Under the pieces are notes generated by a model. It did no database searches. It was not told where the DNA came from and saw only the letters and a list, made by a program, of their open reading frames with translations. A stretch of 64,000 nt of DNA from Lachnospiraceae bacterium. GTDB lineage: Bacteria; Bacillota; Clostridia; Lachnospirales; Lachnospiraceae. Positions 53,415 through 63,475 of this stretch are shown piece by piece. The first letter of the stretch is position 1, and every line of letters starts with the position of its first letter. A program made the translations under genes and the position numbers. Where the stretch lies: positions 124,001-188,000 of the forward strand of contig CAJTFL010000005.1 of assembly GCA_910575565.1 (NCBI GenBank), given 5' to 3'.

Positions 53415-54317
53415 TTGAATAAGAAGAAAATTGTTTCCCGTTTTCTGTACTCCCAGAAAGTAGCCCCTTATGTGTTTATCCTGCCCTTTCTGCTGACCTT
53501 CTCCATCTTTTTCGCGTACCCTGTAGTGAACACGGTGGCGATGAGCTTCCAGAAGGTATCTGGCGGGGGAAACACATTTGTGGGGCTGAAGAATTACCGG
53601 CAGCTGATGAATCCTGCCTTTATTAAGGCGGTGAAAAACAGCGTTTTTTATACGGTTGTCACCCTCTGCCTGATGATTCCTGTTCCTATGCTTTTGGCGG
53701 CCCTGCTGAATTCCAGGCTGATGAGTCTGAAAACCGTTTTCCGAAGCACTATGTTTGTCCCCGCACTTACCTCCGTGGTCGTGGCAGGCACGATTTTCCG
53801 GCTGATTTACGGGGAGATGGACGGCTCCTTTGCCAATCAGATCCTGCATCTGCTTGGGCGGGACACCATCATATGGCTGCGAAAGCCGCTGACCGTATGG
53901 ACGGCTATGTTTTCCATCTGTTTGTGGCGCTGGACCGGCGTGAACATGATGTACTATTTGTCCGGCCTTCAGCAGATTCCTGAGGATCTGTATGAGTCGG
54001 CTGCTATTGACGGCGCGTCGGCATTTGCTAAGTTTAGGTACATTACCCTTCCGCTGCTAAAGCCTACCACGGTCTATGTGCTGACCATATCCATCTATGC
54101 GGGGCTGGCGATGTTTACGGAATCCTATATGCTGTTTATCGGCAATAATTCCCCCAACAACGTAGGCTTAACCATCGTAGGCTACCTTTACAAAATGGGC
54201 TGGGAGCAGAACAATATCGGCCTGGCCAGCGCTATCGGGTGCTTCCTTTTGGTTATGGTGCTGATCATTAACCTGATCCAGCTTTGCGCCAACGGCACGT
54301 TTAGAAAGGAGCCTTAA
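53415..54317 (+). CDS. Sugar ABC transporter permease (first)
   Basis: A 300-aa MalF/UgpA-type inner-membrane permease with about six membrane segments and the EAA-loop pattern ESAAIDGASAFAKFRYITLP near residue 195, which contacts the ATPase. A TTG at 53415 with GAGGAGGAAT upstream is the preferred start, because earlier in-frame codons cover the hairpin region. Part of the arabinan-type uptake operon. The ATPase must come from elsewhere, as for many Firmicute sugar importers (MsmK-like). Confidence 0.85.
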   Translation: MNKKKIVSRFLYSQKVAPYVFILPFLLTFSIFFAYPVVNTVAMSFQKVSGGGNTFVGLKNYRQLMNPAFIKAVKNSVFYTVVTLCLMIPVPMLLAALLNSRLMSLKTVFRSTMFVPALTSVVVAGTIFRLIYGEMDGSFANQILHLLGRDTIIWLRKPLTVWTAMFSICLWRWTGVNMMYYLSGLQQIPEDLYESAAIDGASAFAKFRYITLPLLKPTTVYVLTISIYAGLAMFTESYMLFIGNNSPNNVGLTIVGYLYKMGWEQNNIGLASAIGCFLLVMVLIINLIQLCANGTFRKEP

Positions 54318-54320
54318 GGG

Positions 54321-55157
54321 ATGAAGTCTAAGAAAAATGGATATTCCGCCTTGCTGTTCTGTTTTTTCCTGGTGGTTGCCGGGATTACCCTTCTCCCCCT
54401 GGCTCTTTTGGCGGTGGCTTCCTTTAGGCCGGGCACGGAGCTGATGCGGAACGGGCTGAATTTTAATATTGATTTTGCCACGGTCTCCCTGAATAATTAC
54501 GTGCAGCTTTTCAATGGCAGCAATCCCTACTTTTACTGGTACAGAAACAGTTTGGTGATTACCATTGTTCAGGTGTCCCTTACCCTGTTCCTTAGCGCGT
54601 GCGTGGGGTACGGGTTTGCTATGTACGATTTTAAGGGGAAAAATCTCCTGTTTATCTGTGTGCTTGTGGTGATGATGATCCCTACGGAAATTCTTCTGCT
54701 GCCCTTATACCGGATGACCATTGCCATGAACACCATCGATACCATGTGGGGGATTATTCTTCCCTATATCGTAGCGCCGATGCTGGTGTTTTTCTTCCGC
54801 CAGTATTTAAGCGGGATACCTAGGGATTTTTTGGACGCGGCCAGGGTAGACGGGTGCACCGAATACGGGATTTTTTTCCGGATCATGATCCCTCTTATGC
54901 GCCCTTCCTTTGCGGCCATGGGCATCTATCAGGGAATGCAGAGCTGGAACAGCTTCCTTTGGCCTATGATCGTTATGCGCACGGCCAATAAGATCACCCT
55001 TCCAGTGGGTCTGGCAAGCCTGATGACGCCTTATGGCAATAATTACGACATCCTGCTGGCAGGTTCCTGTTTTGCGATCATACCAATCTTGATTTTATTC
55101 GTCTGCTTCCAGTCCTACTTTATCGACGGCATGACGGCAGGCGGTGTAAAGGGGTAA
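54321..55157 (+). CDS. Sugar ABC transporter permease (second)
   Basis: A 278-aa MalG/UgpE-type permease with about six membrane segments. The EAA loop is DAARVDGCTEYGIFFRIMIP near residue 172. It starts 3 bp after the first permease and pairs with it to form the membrane channel for the sugar. It ends 9 bp before the regulator gene. Confidence 0.9.
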   Translation: MKSKKNGYSALLFCFFLVVAGITLLPLALLAVASFRPGTELMRNGLNFNIDFATVSLNNYVQLFNGSNPYFYWYRNSLVITIVQVSLTLFLSACVGYGFAMYDFKGKNLLFICVLVVMMIPTEILLLPLYRMTIAMNTIDTMWGIILPYIVAPMLVFFFRQYLSGIPRDFLDAARVDGCTEYGIFFRIMIPLMRPSFAAMGIYQGMQSWNSFLWPMIVMRTANKITLPVGLASLMTPYGNNYDILLAGSCFAIIPILILFVCFQSYFIDGMTAGGVKG

Positions 55158-55166
55158 TTAGACAAG

Positions 55167-56051
55167 ATGAGAATCAGCATTTCTGAAGAAAATCTGGAAT
55201 TTTTCGAGGCGTTAGCCAGCCCTGTACGCTTAAAGATTATCGGCTGCTTAACGAAGCATAGCATGAATATCAAGGAATTGGCGGAAAATATCGGGGTCAG
55301 CAGCGCGATTATGACTTCCCATATTAAAAAGCTGGAAAATGCCAATATTGTGGAGTCGAAGAAAAGCAGGCAGTACGGGAAGGTGTGCAGCCTGGTGGGA
55401 ACCAACTATATGCTTTTGTTTCCCACGCCCAGATTGTCCGTGACCCACTACAACATGGATTTGAAGGTAGGCCAGTATACCAGGGCTGTGATAGAGCCTA
55501 CCTGCGGCCTGGCGACGGAGCAGAGCGTTATCGGAGATTATGACGATCCTCGCTGTTTCTATGATCCACGCCGGGAAAATGCTGAACTTATCTGGTTTTC
55601 AAGGGGCTTTGTGGAGTATTATATCCCGAATTATGTGCCGGAGGGCTGCCAGATAACCAGCATTGAAATCTGCGCGGAAATGTGTTCGGAATATCCCAAC
55701 GTGAAGACGGACGCGTTTTCGGATATTGACCTTTACCTGAATGAAGAGCGGCTGTGCACCTGGCGTTCTCCCGGGGATTTTGGCGACAGGCGGGGCCGGT
55801 ATACGCCGTCCTGGTGGCACGCTGGCCAATACGGCATCTTAAAGCGCTACGAGATCAACGGCGAGGGCGTTTACCTGGACAAGGAGCTGCGGGCCCAAAA
55901 GGGGCTGGACAGTTTCCACATGGACAGGAATCACTGGGTTCTGCGGTTTGAGGTGAATGAGGATTCCGGGATTCCCGGCGGCCTGACGCTGTTTGGGAGT
56001 AAATTCGGGGATTATCCCCAGGGAATTTATATCTGCGTAAGGTATGAATAA
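55167..56051 (+). CDS. ArsR-type regulator with large C-terminal sensor-like domain
   Basis: A 294-aa protein. The N-terminal 75 residues are a winged helix (FFEALASPVRLKIIGCLTKH, then NIKELAENIGVSSAIMTSHI), as in ArsR-type repressors. The following 215 residues, with VGQYTRAVIEPTCGLATE, YDDPRCFYDP and LRFEVNEDSG, are unknown to me; a beta-rich sugar- or ligand-sensing role is likely. Typical ArsR proteins stop at about 100-120 aa. It sits between the transporter and the arabinofuranosidase, so it probably controls this operon. Confidence 0.75.
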   Translation: MRISISEENLEFFEALASPVRLKIIGCLTKHSMNIKELAENIGVSSAIMTSHIKKLENANIVESKKSRQYGKVCSLVGTNYMLLFPTPRLSVTHYNMDLKVGQYTRAVIEPTCGLATEQSVIGDYDDPRCFYDPRRENAELIWFSRGFVEYYIPNYVPEGCQITSIEICAEMCSEYPNVKTDAFSDIDLYLNEERLCTWRSPGDFGDRRGRYTPSWWHAGQYGILKRYEINGEGVYLDKELRAQKGLDSFHMDRNHWVLRFEVNEDSGIPGGLTLFGSKFGDYPQGIYICVRYE

Positions 56052-56137
56052 GCGGCAGTGCCGTTAAAATCTCCCGCAAATTGTGATGCGCAACTGACAC
56101 GAATATCAAGCATGATTTATGCGGGGATTAATGCAAG

Positions 56138-57873
<1,736 letters not shown>

Positions 57874-57893
57874 TGAAGTAAAGGAGTAAAATC

Positions 57894-58871
57894 ATGACGA
57901 AGAGAGAACGTGTGATCGCAGCTATTGAGGGAAGGGAGACGGACGGAATTCCTTCCAGTTTTTCCCTGCATTTTCCGGAAGGCCAGGCGGTGGGCGATCC
58001 GGCGGTGGAAGCCCATTTAGCGTTTTTTCAGGCGACGGATACGGATATCCTTAAGATTATGAATGAAAACCTTGTGCCCTGCTGCGGGATGATCAGGACT
58101 CCCCAGGAATATTATGAGAAGATCCCGGTGATTACCAGGAAAACAAAGTTTATTGACGATCAGATTGAGATGACCAAGAAGATTTTGGATCGAGCGGATA
58201 AGGATGGGTTTACCCTGGGAACGCTTCACGGCATCTGCGCCTCGGGAGTCCATCCCTTTGAGAAAATGGGGGACGGGTTTACCCTGTCGGAAATGCGCCA
58301 GATCCAGGTGGATTTCCTGCGCTGGGATGAGGAAAAAATGCTGGCCGCCCTCCATCGGATCGCGGACGGTATGTGCGAGCTGGCAGCGGCCTATGTAAAG
58401 GAAACGGGGCTGGACGCCGTATATTACGCCGCCCTGGGCGCGGAGACGAAATGGTTTACGGAGGAAGAGTTTGAGCGGTGGATCAAGCCTATGGATCTGC
58501 AGATTATGAAGGCGATCAAGGATACAGGGGCTTACTGCTTCCTCCATATGTGCAAAAGCGGCCTGAACATGAAACGGTATGACGCCGATTATGCCGCCTT
58601 ATCGGATGTGGTGAACTGGGGCGTGTATGAGGCGCCGTTGAGCATGGAAGAGGGACGGCGCTTGTTTGAAGGCATAACCGTTATGGGCGGATTGAAAAAC
58701 CGCACGGGTTCCCTGGTGGAAGGGACAAAAGAGGATGTAAGAAGGGATGTGCGGGAGGTTGTACAAAGTTTTGGGCGCAGGGGGCTGATCCTTGGGGCGG
58801 ACTGTACTTTGGCTACCGAGCAGGATCTTTCCCTTTTGCGGGCGGCTGTGGAAGAGGCTAGGAGGTTGTAA
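57894..58871 (+). CDS. UroD-family (MtaA/CmuA-like) protein
   Basis: A 325-aa TIM-barrel protein of the uroporphyrinogen decarboxylase superfamily: TKRERVIAAIEGRETDGIPS at the start, FLHMCKSGLNMKRY (HxC motif of methyltransferase-type members) near residue 218, and GLILGADCTLA near residue 300. True HemE would need other residues and heme genes, which are absent. Cobamide-dependent methyltransferase or other UroD-like reactions are possible; the role beside a GH51 enzyme is unclear. Confidence 0.8.
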   Translation: MTKRERVIAAIEGRETDGIPSSFSLHFPEGQAVGDPAVEAHLAFFQATDTDILKIMNENLVPCCGMIRTPQEYYEKIPVITRKTKFIDDQIEMTKKILDRADKDGFTLGTLHGICASGVHPFEKMGDGFTLSEMRQIQVDFLRWDEEKMLAALHRIADGMCELAAAYVKETGLDAVYYAALGAETKWFTEEEFERWIKPMDLQIMKAIKDTGAYCFLHMCKSGLNMKRYDADYAALSDVVNWGVYEAPLSMEEGRRLFEGITVMGGLKNRTGSLVEGTKEDVRRDVREVVQSFGRRGLILGADCTLATEQDLSLLRAAVEEARRL

Positions 58872-58892
58872 AGGTTTTGGATTGAAGGGATA

Positions 58893-58945
58893 GGGCCAAT
58901 GTGCCGGAGACGGATTTTGTCTTTGGGCGTTGGCCCTGTTTTTTG
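58893..58945 (+). terminator. Terminator of the arabinose operon
   Basis: AGGGCCAA (58893-58900) pairs with TTGGCCCT (58931-58938), followed by GTTTTTT. It is 22 bp past the last stop codon. Confidence 0.8.
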
Positions 58946-58997
58946 GCTAGTCAATGAGTGAAAACTCTGTGGACAGTAACATGAATTGTTTTGCTGA

Positions 58998-59858
58998 TTA
59001 CACTAACTGCATAACCTCGGCTTCAAGTTCTTTTAATTCTTCTAGTGGTAATGACGGAACATAATCCGCAATTTCTTCTAGTGACATTTTCCCTTTTCTT
59101 AGCATCCGTTCCGCTGTTTCTCTCGCTTCATCATGCCTTTCGCTTCTGATAAATGATTTCAATATCTGTTCTTCATCAAATAAACTCATCATAATCGTTA
59201 TAACCTCCTTTTCCCGGTCAAGCAAATATTCCCTTAAGATATTCCTGTCCTTGCATATGCGGATTGTTTCCGTAACTGCTTTTCTCGTCATTCCATACTG
59301 TTTTGTCTGTTCGTTAAAAACTTTGCAGAAAATGATGTATTGATTGATAATGTCATCTGTGCCGCTTTCATAGATGGCCTTCGCCCTTACTTCAATGTCA
59401 ATATCCGAACCCTCAAAAAATTCTTTGGATAAAGATATTTTACCGGGTTTTAGCCCCTTGTTTCCTGTAAAAATTACATAAAGTTCAGGCTTCGGCATTT
59501 TTACTTTCTTGCTTTTGTAATAGTTTTGGCTGGTGCGTTGAAAATATTCGTGATAGCTTTGTGCCAAATACAGCAAAATCCTTACTAAAATATTCATTGT
59601 CCAAGTAGACTGTGCTTCTACAAGGATCATCAGCTTATTGTTTACAATGAAACCTAAATCATTATACAAGTTGTCAGTCAGTATATTTTCTATCGTTACA
59701 TTAGTCAATGAATCCTCTGTCGCTGTCTCGTCCTCTGGGTGGAGCGTTTTATACAGCTTTAGCAGATAACTCTTGTTTTGAAAAAGGTCAAGGAATACGC
59801 TGTTTTTTGCGGTACGTTTTGCCATAACTTTCTCTATCTGCTTTGCATCGTCCTGCAT
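58998..59858 (-). CDS. Rpn-family PD-(D/E)XK nuclease
   Basis: A 286-aa protein with the Rpn/transposase_31-type fold: FLDLFQNKSYLLKLYKTLHP, then NDLGFIVNNKLMILVEAQST, which gives the Asp (DLGF) and ExQ (EAQS) nuclease core near residues 68-84. The C-terminal MLRKGKMSLEEIADYVPSLP tail is also usual. Rpn proteins are recombination-promoting nucleases, some of which act in phage defence. GAGGTG precedes the ATG at 59858. It has its own promoter and a hairpin in the leader. Confidence 0.85.
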   Translation of the reverse strand: MQDDAKQIEKVMAKRTAKNSVFLDLFQNKSYLLKLYKTLHPEDETATEDSLTNVTIENILTDNLYNDLGFIVNNKLMILVEAQSTWTMNILVRILLYLAQSYHEYFQRTSQNYYKSKKVKMPKPELYVIFTGNKGLKPGKISLSKEFFEGSDIDIEVRAKAIYESGTDDIINQYIIFCKVFNEQTKQYGMTRKAVTETIRICKDRNILREYLLDREKEVITIMMSLFDEEQILKSFIRSERHDEARETAERMLRKGKMSLEEIADYVPSLPLEELKELEAEVMQLV

Positions 59859-59886
59859 TTTAACACCTCGATTTCTACAAATCTTT

Positions 59887-59913
59887 GACACAGGATACGG
59901 TATATCCTGTGTC
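59887..59913. promoter_or_regulatory. Perfect inverted repeat in the rpn leader
   Basis: GACACAGGATA (59887-59897) and TATCCTGTGTC (59903-59913), 5-nt loop, 29 bp upstream of the rpn start and just past the expected transcription start. Either an operator or a leader hairpin. Confidence 0.55.
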
Positions 59914-59925
59914 TGTTACGTTTTA

Positions 59926-59954
59926 ATTATACAAAAAAACGCTTGTCTTTACAA
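59926..59954 (-). promoter_or_regulatory. Promoter of the rpn gene
   Basis: On the minus strand TTGTAA (59954-59949), 17-bp spacer, TATAAT (59931-59926). Confidence 0.6.
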
Positions 59955-60057
59955 TAAAGTTCACATTAAATTTCTTTTACCCTCAGCGTAGTCTAGTTTT
60001 GTTGCCTGTTATGCTGTCAGATCTCCGTATAGGTGACTTGGGCGAGCAAAAAACCAG

Positions 60058-60086
60058 TTGAAAATTAATTACTACTGTTGTATAAT
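60058..60086 (+). promoter_or_regulatory. Promoter of the unknown operon at 60120
   Basis: TTGAAA (60058-60063), 17-bp spacer, TATAAT (60081-60086), 34 bp before the first start codon. Confidence 0.75.
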
Positions 60087-60119
60087 AATTAAAACCCGTA
60101 AGAGTAAGAAGGGAGGGAC

Positions 60120-60599
60120 ATGAAAACCATGGAAAAGAATTATACCGTTTCAGAGGGTCTTGTTTTGCTGAAACAGAAATATTTTGAATATGCGCCTCAG
60201 AATGAGGAGACGCTTCGCCGTGCCATCCGCAGCGGGAAGCTGAAGGCGCAGCTTCGCCGGGGAAGGGAAGGCAGTTTGATTGGGGAGAAGGATTTGCTGG
60301 AATACGGGGAGAAGTATGCGGCCAGAAGGCAGCTTTTAGGGGGCGGCTTTGCCGCTAAGGCCAGTGCCCTGGCCGTGCCGGATCAGGGGCTTGTGCGGTA
60401 TGTGGATTTGATGCAGGAGGCGATGGAGACGGGGGAGGCAAAGGAATGGGCCTTTAAGCTGCGGCTGATTGAAGCCAGGAACAGGTGGACGGAGCGGGAG
60501 AGCCGCCTGAAGGAGCAGATCCAAAAACTCCAGGCAGAGGCGGAGCAGTGCCGCAGAGAGGAAGGACTGTTTGACCAGGAGATTATGAAGAGGACGTAA
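60120..60599 (+). CDS. Unknown protein with HTH-like N-terminus and coiled coil
   Basis: A 159-aa protein I do not recognise. The first 60 residues (YTVSEGLVLLKQKYFEYAPQ, then EETLRRAIRSGKLKAQL and GEKDLLEYGEKY) resemble an excisionase/MerR-like DNA-binding layout. The C-terminal part (about 115-150) is a charged heptad-like helix (RWTERESRLKEQIQKLQAEA). A GGGAGGGAC lies just before the ATG. It is the first gene after a strong promoter and may regulate the operon, but this is a guess. Confidence 0.6.
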   Translation: MKTMEKNYTVSEGLVLLKQKYFEYAPQNEETLRRAIRSGKLKAQLRRGREGSLIGEKDLLEYGEKYAARRQLLGGGFAAKASALAVPDQGLVRYVDLMQEAMETGEAKEWAFKLRLIEARNRWTERESRLKEQIQKLQAEAEQCRREEGLFDQEIMKRT

Positions 60600-60676
60600 A
60601 GGAAAAGCATAGGGAAAGCATAGGCGTGGGGCGTGGGGCTTTGGGGAGCTGACGGGAAGGAGGGAGGTCTGCGGAT

Positions 60677-62035
60677 ATGGAGCTGCAGGGACATAAGATA
60701 TCGAATCTGGGGAAATTCAGGAGTTATTTTTGCCTGGAAGAAGTGGCGGGGAAGCTGGATATCCTGGTAAAGGATTTTCGGAATATTTTCTATGAGGAGA
60801 AGAAGGATCAGGACTGCTTTGAATTTATCAGGCGGTGTGCAGGACAGAGGGAACCGGCGCGGCTGTTTCTGATGGGAGAAGTAAATGAAGATGAGTTGTG
60901 TTCCTATGTGGGGAAAGATGAGGTGTGGCTGTATCTGCAGCCTGGAAAAAAGGATGGATTGGGGGAAGGGATGGGAATCAGCGATGGAGGCGGGCTGCAG
61001 ATTTTCCTCCAATTCCAGGACAGGGAAAATCTGGAACGGATTTTAAGGACGCCTTTGGCTACGGAAGAGCCTTGGCTGACGGCGCAGCTGATCGCCGTGT
61101 GTGAGCTGGCGAGGTTTTCCTGCCCGGTGGATTATTTTGCAAAGGCAGGTTTTGCAGGCAGCGGGGGCGCTTGCGGAGGGCTCGCCGATGACGGCATGGC
61201 GCAGCGGGCAGGGCAGCGCTTATCCGGCGGAGGGGAGGAGCCGAAGGTGGATTTTGACCAAACGGTTGCCCAGGCGGAATTTAAGCTGTGGGATCCGGAT
61301 CAGGATTCCCAGGCGGATATTGTGACAAAGAAGCTTACCCGGGAAACGTATACGAAATATTCCAGCGGTGCGGAAATTGTGGTGAGGGATGGCTGGGGCG
61401 AGAAGGTTTTGCGGGCGGGAAAAAGGCTTGTCCATGAGCTGTACGGCAATTTTATCGGCGAGCGGCTGGTGGAGCTTTTGCCGGAGGAAAGCGTCTGCGG
61501 GGATTTTCGGGTTTACAAGGAATGGCAGGATGACGGCAGGATGGTGCTGAAACGGGAAAAGGGGAAAACATCCCTGCCGCCTTATCAGGGGGATGTGGAG
61601 GCTTTTAGCCGGATGTCCTGCTTTGCGGCCACGGAGGATGACGGGCTTTTAGGGATTAAGGAGGGGAAGGTTTTTGCCTGTACAAGCTTGGTAAAGCCTG
61701 CAAGGCTTTGGGGTGAGCGGGCGGTTTACGTTTGTGAGGCCAAGGGCTTATATGCGATCCTGACGGAAAAAGGCCGTCTGGTGACGAATGTTGAATTTTG
61801 CGGCAAAAATGTCTGCATGGTGCGGATGGATGGGCAGGGAAATGTATATGCCCTCCAAAGGGACGGGCGGGTGGCTACCAGCAATCCAAATATGAAGGAT
61901 GAGCTGGGCAGGCATGAGAAGATCGTGCAGCTGTGGTGTGAGCGGGATCAGGGCAAGCTGATTTTGCGGGATATGCAGGGAAAAGAGTTTGGAGTAGAAA
62001 TCAGGGAGGGATATGTTGGATGTTTGAATCATTAA
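60677..62035 (+). CDS. Unknown 452-aa protein, possible beta-propeller C-terminus
   Basis: I recognise no family. The first 160 residues have FCLEEVAGKLDILVKDFRNI and alternate helix and strand. A glycine-rich linker (SGGACGG) lies near 155-180. The C-terminal 150 residues hold repeated short strands ending in patterns such as LLGIKEGKVFAC, YAILTEKGRLVTN and VYALQRDGRVATS, reminiscent of propeller or RCC1-like blades. GGAGGGAGG precedes the ATG. Its stop overlaps the next start by 16 bp. Confidence 0.6.
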   Translation: MELQGHKISNLGKFRSYFCLEEVAGKLDILVKDFRNIFYEEKKDQDCFEFIRRCAGQREPARLFLMGEVNEDELCSYVGKDEVWLYLQPGKKDGLGEGMGISDGGGLQIFLQFQDRENLERILRTPLATEEPWLTAQLIAVCELARFSCPVDYFAKAGFAGSGGACGGLADDGMAQRAGQRLSGGGEEPKVDFDQTVAQAEFKLWDPDQDSQADIVTKKLTRETYTKYSSGAEIVVRDGWGEKVLRAGKRLVHELYGNFIGERLVELLPEESVCGDFRVYKEWQDDGRMVLKREKGKTSLPPYQGDVEAFSRMSCFAATEDDGLLGIKEGKVFACTSLVKPARLWGERAVYVCEAKGLYAILTEKGRLVTNVEFCGKNVCMVRMDGQGNVYALQRDGRVATSNPNMKDELGRHEKIVQLWCERDQGKLILRDMQGKEFGVEIREGYVGCLNH

Positions 62036-63123
62036 AGGCGGCTGTGGATCAGCTTTTTCCGTTTTTTGTATTTGCCGTGGGCGTTTGCATCGGCATCGGA
62101 AGCTATCAGATAGGGAAGAACCGGAAAGATCGGAAGAGAAAGGTGGAAAGTGGGGGGAAGCTTTACCATTCAAAGCCGTTAAAAGGGTTAAAGCGGCCTG
62201 AAGCCCTAGAGCCAGGACAGGCCAGGCAGGCAGGAGTCCAGGCCGGTGCGCGGGCAGGGGCACAGGCGAATGCACCGTCAGGAACCCACGGCAGTGCGCG
62301 GACAGGGGCAGGGGCAAGGGCACAGTCAAGTGCGCGGATAGAGGCACAGGCAGGGACTAAAGGGAGAAAGTCCCCGATGATTGTCACCAGGCAGCAGTGC
62401 TGGGAGGCCTACCAGGAGGCGTTTTATGAAAAGGAAGTTTCCAAGCGTCTTAGGGATGTGTACAGCCGGGACAGCCTGCTTTATAGTTTCCGAAAGCTTT
62501 TGGGCATTGCCTGCTATGAGCTGGAAGCCTACGGCTGGGAGAGCGGAAGGGACAGGATTGAAAACGTGATAAACCAGGAAATTCCAAATGCCTTAAGACG
62601 CTACATTGGAAGCCCGAAAGAAGGCAAAGTGCCAAATCTTCCGAAAAGGGAGGGGCTTGCGACAGATATCACCGAAGAGGAATATTACCGGCAGCAAGGT
62701 TTCCAGGAGGAAAGAGGCGGGGGGTTAAGTCCCCAGGCGTTGGAGGAGGAGCTGGCGCAGCTAAGGAAGGAAAGGGCAGAGAGCATAGATGGAAGGCAGG
62801 GGGCGTTTTACCGGAAGCTTTGGAAGAATTCCGCTCCGCTTTTGGAAGAAATGATGGCCTACGGGGCGAAGCTTAAATCTGCCTTAAGCGAACCGGCGGA
62901 TGCTCCTTCCCAGAAAGGCATGGAAAAGCAGTTTTTGGCGCTTGCGGATCGGTTAAAGGAGGTTATGGAGGAAAACGGGATTCGGTTTCTGTTTGCCCGT
63001 GAGGCTTCCGAAAAGGAGAAAAGGGAGTGCTTTAAGATGGTAAAGCAAGGGGAAAATGTCCCGGCAGTGATCCGCAAGGATGATCAGTATGTGTACTATA
63101 CCGGGCAGGCGGAGATAAGGTAA
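62020..63123 (+). CDS. Unknown membrane-anchored protein with Ala/Gly/Gln-rich linker
   Basis: A 367-aa protein. A single helix (about 11-29; LFPFFVFAVGVCIGIGSY) is followed by a basic stretch and a low-complexity linker of about 55-110 (QARQAGVQAGARAGAQANA). A mostly helical domain then follows (about 115-367). No family recognised. The membrane helix with basic residues after it suggests the main domain is cytoplasmic. It overlaps the previous gene by 16 bp. Confidence 0.6.
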   Translation: MFESLKAAVDQLFPFFVFAVGVCIGIGSYQIGKNRKDRKRKVESGGKLYHSKPLKGLKRPEALEPGQARQAGVQAGARAGAQANAPSGTHGSARTGAGARAQSSARIEAQAGTKGRKSPMIVTRQQCWEAYQEAFYEKEVSKRLRDVYSRDSLLYSFRKLLGIACYELEAYGWESGRDRIENVINQEIPNALRRYIGSPKEGKVPNLPKREGLATDITEEEYYRQQGFQEERGGGLSPQALEEELAQLRKERAESIDGRQGAFYRKLWKNSAPLLEEMMAYGAKLKSALSEPADAPSQKGMEKQFLALADRLKEVMEENGIRFLFAREASEKEKRECFKMVKQGENVPAVIRKDDQYVYYTGQAEIR

Positions 63124-63193
63124 GCAGCAGTGCCAGGTGTGTCACTGGGCATTTTTCAAACTTCAAACACGCCCAAAGGGCAAAGGGGATAAT

Positions 63194-63475
63194 ATGGGGT
63201 TTTTGGAGTGGAAAGCCCTCGAGGGGCGGCATAAGCCCAAGGAACTAAGCAATATTTGCCGGGATAAGCTAAAGGAGCTGCAGGCCCGGGAGGATTTCCA
63301 GGAAAAGGGAAAAAAGGCCATCCAAAGCGGGATATTAAGCCGAAAGGCGCAGGTGATTTGGGTAATCAACAGCACATATGAAAAGATTATGGGAGGTGAA
63401 ATGGAATGGGAGCAGCAGGAAGAGAAGGAAGAGTCTCCAAAAAGGGAGCCAGGGGCAGTGGGGAAAAATCCGTAG
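63194..63475 (+). CDS. Unknown small charged protein
   Basis: A 93-aa protein, MGFLEWKALEGRHKPKELSN at the start, helical and highly charged, ending in a Glu/Lys run. AAAGGGG precedes the ATG at 63194; a longer in-frame form to 63137 lacks a site. It overlaps the following gene by 70 bp in a different frame. No family recognised. Confidence 0.6.
   Translation: MGFLEWKALEGRHKPKELSNICRDKLKELQAREDFQEKGKKAIQSGILSRKAQVIWVINSTYEKIMGGEMEWEQQEEKEESPKREPGAVGKNP

Noticed and set aside
57894..58871. Call as hemE (uroporphyrinogen decarboxylase) for heme synthesis
   Set aside because: No other heme genes nearby, and the HxC-type motif and sugar-operon context suit a UroD-like methyltransferase group better.
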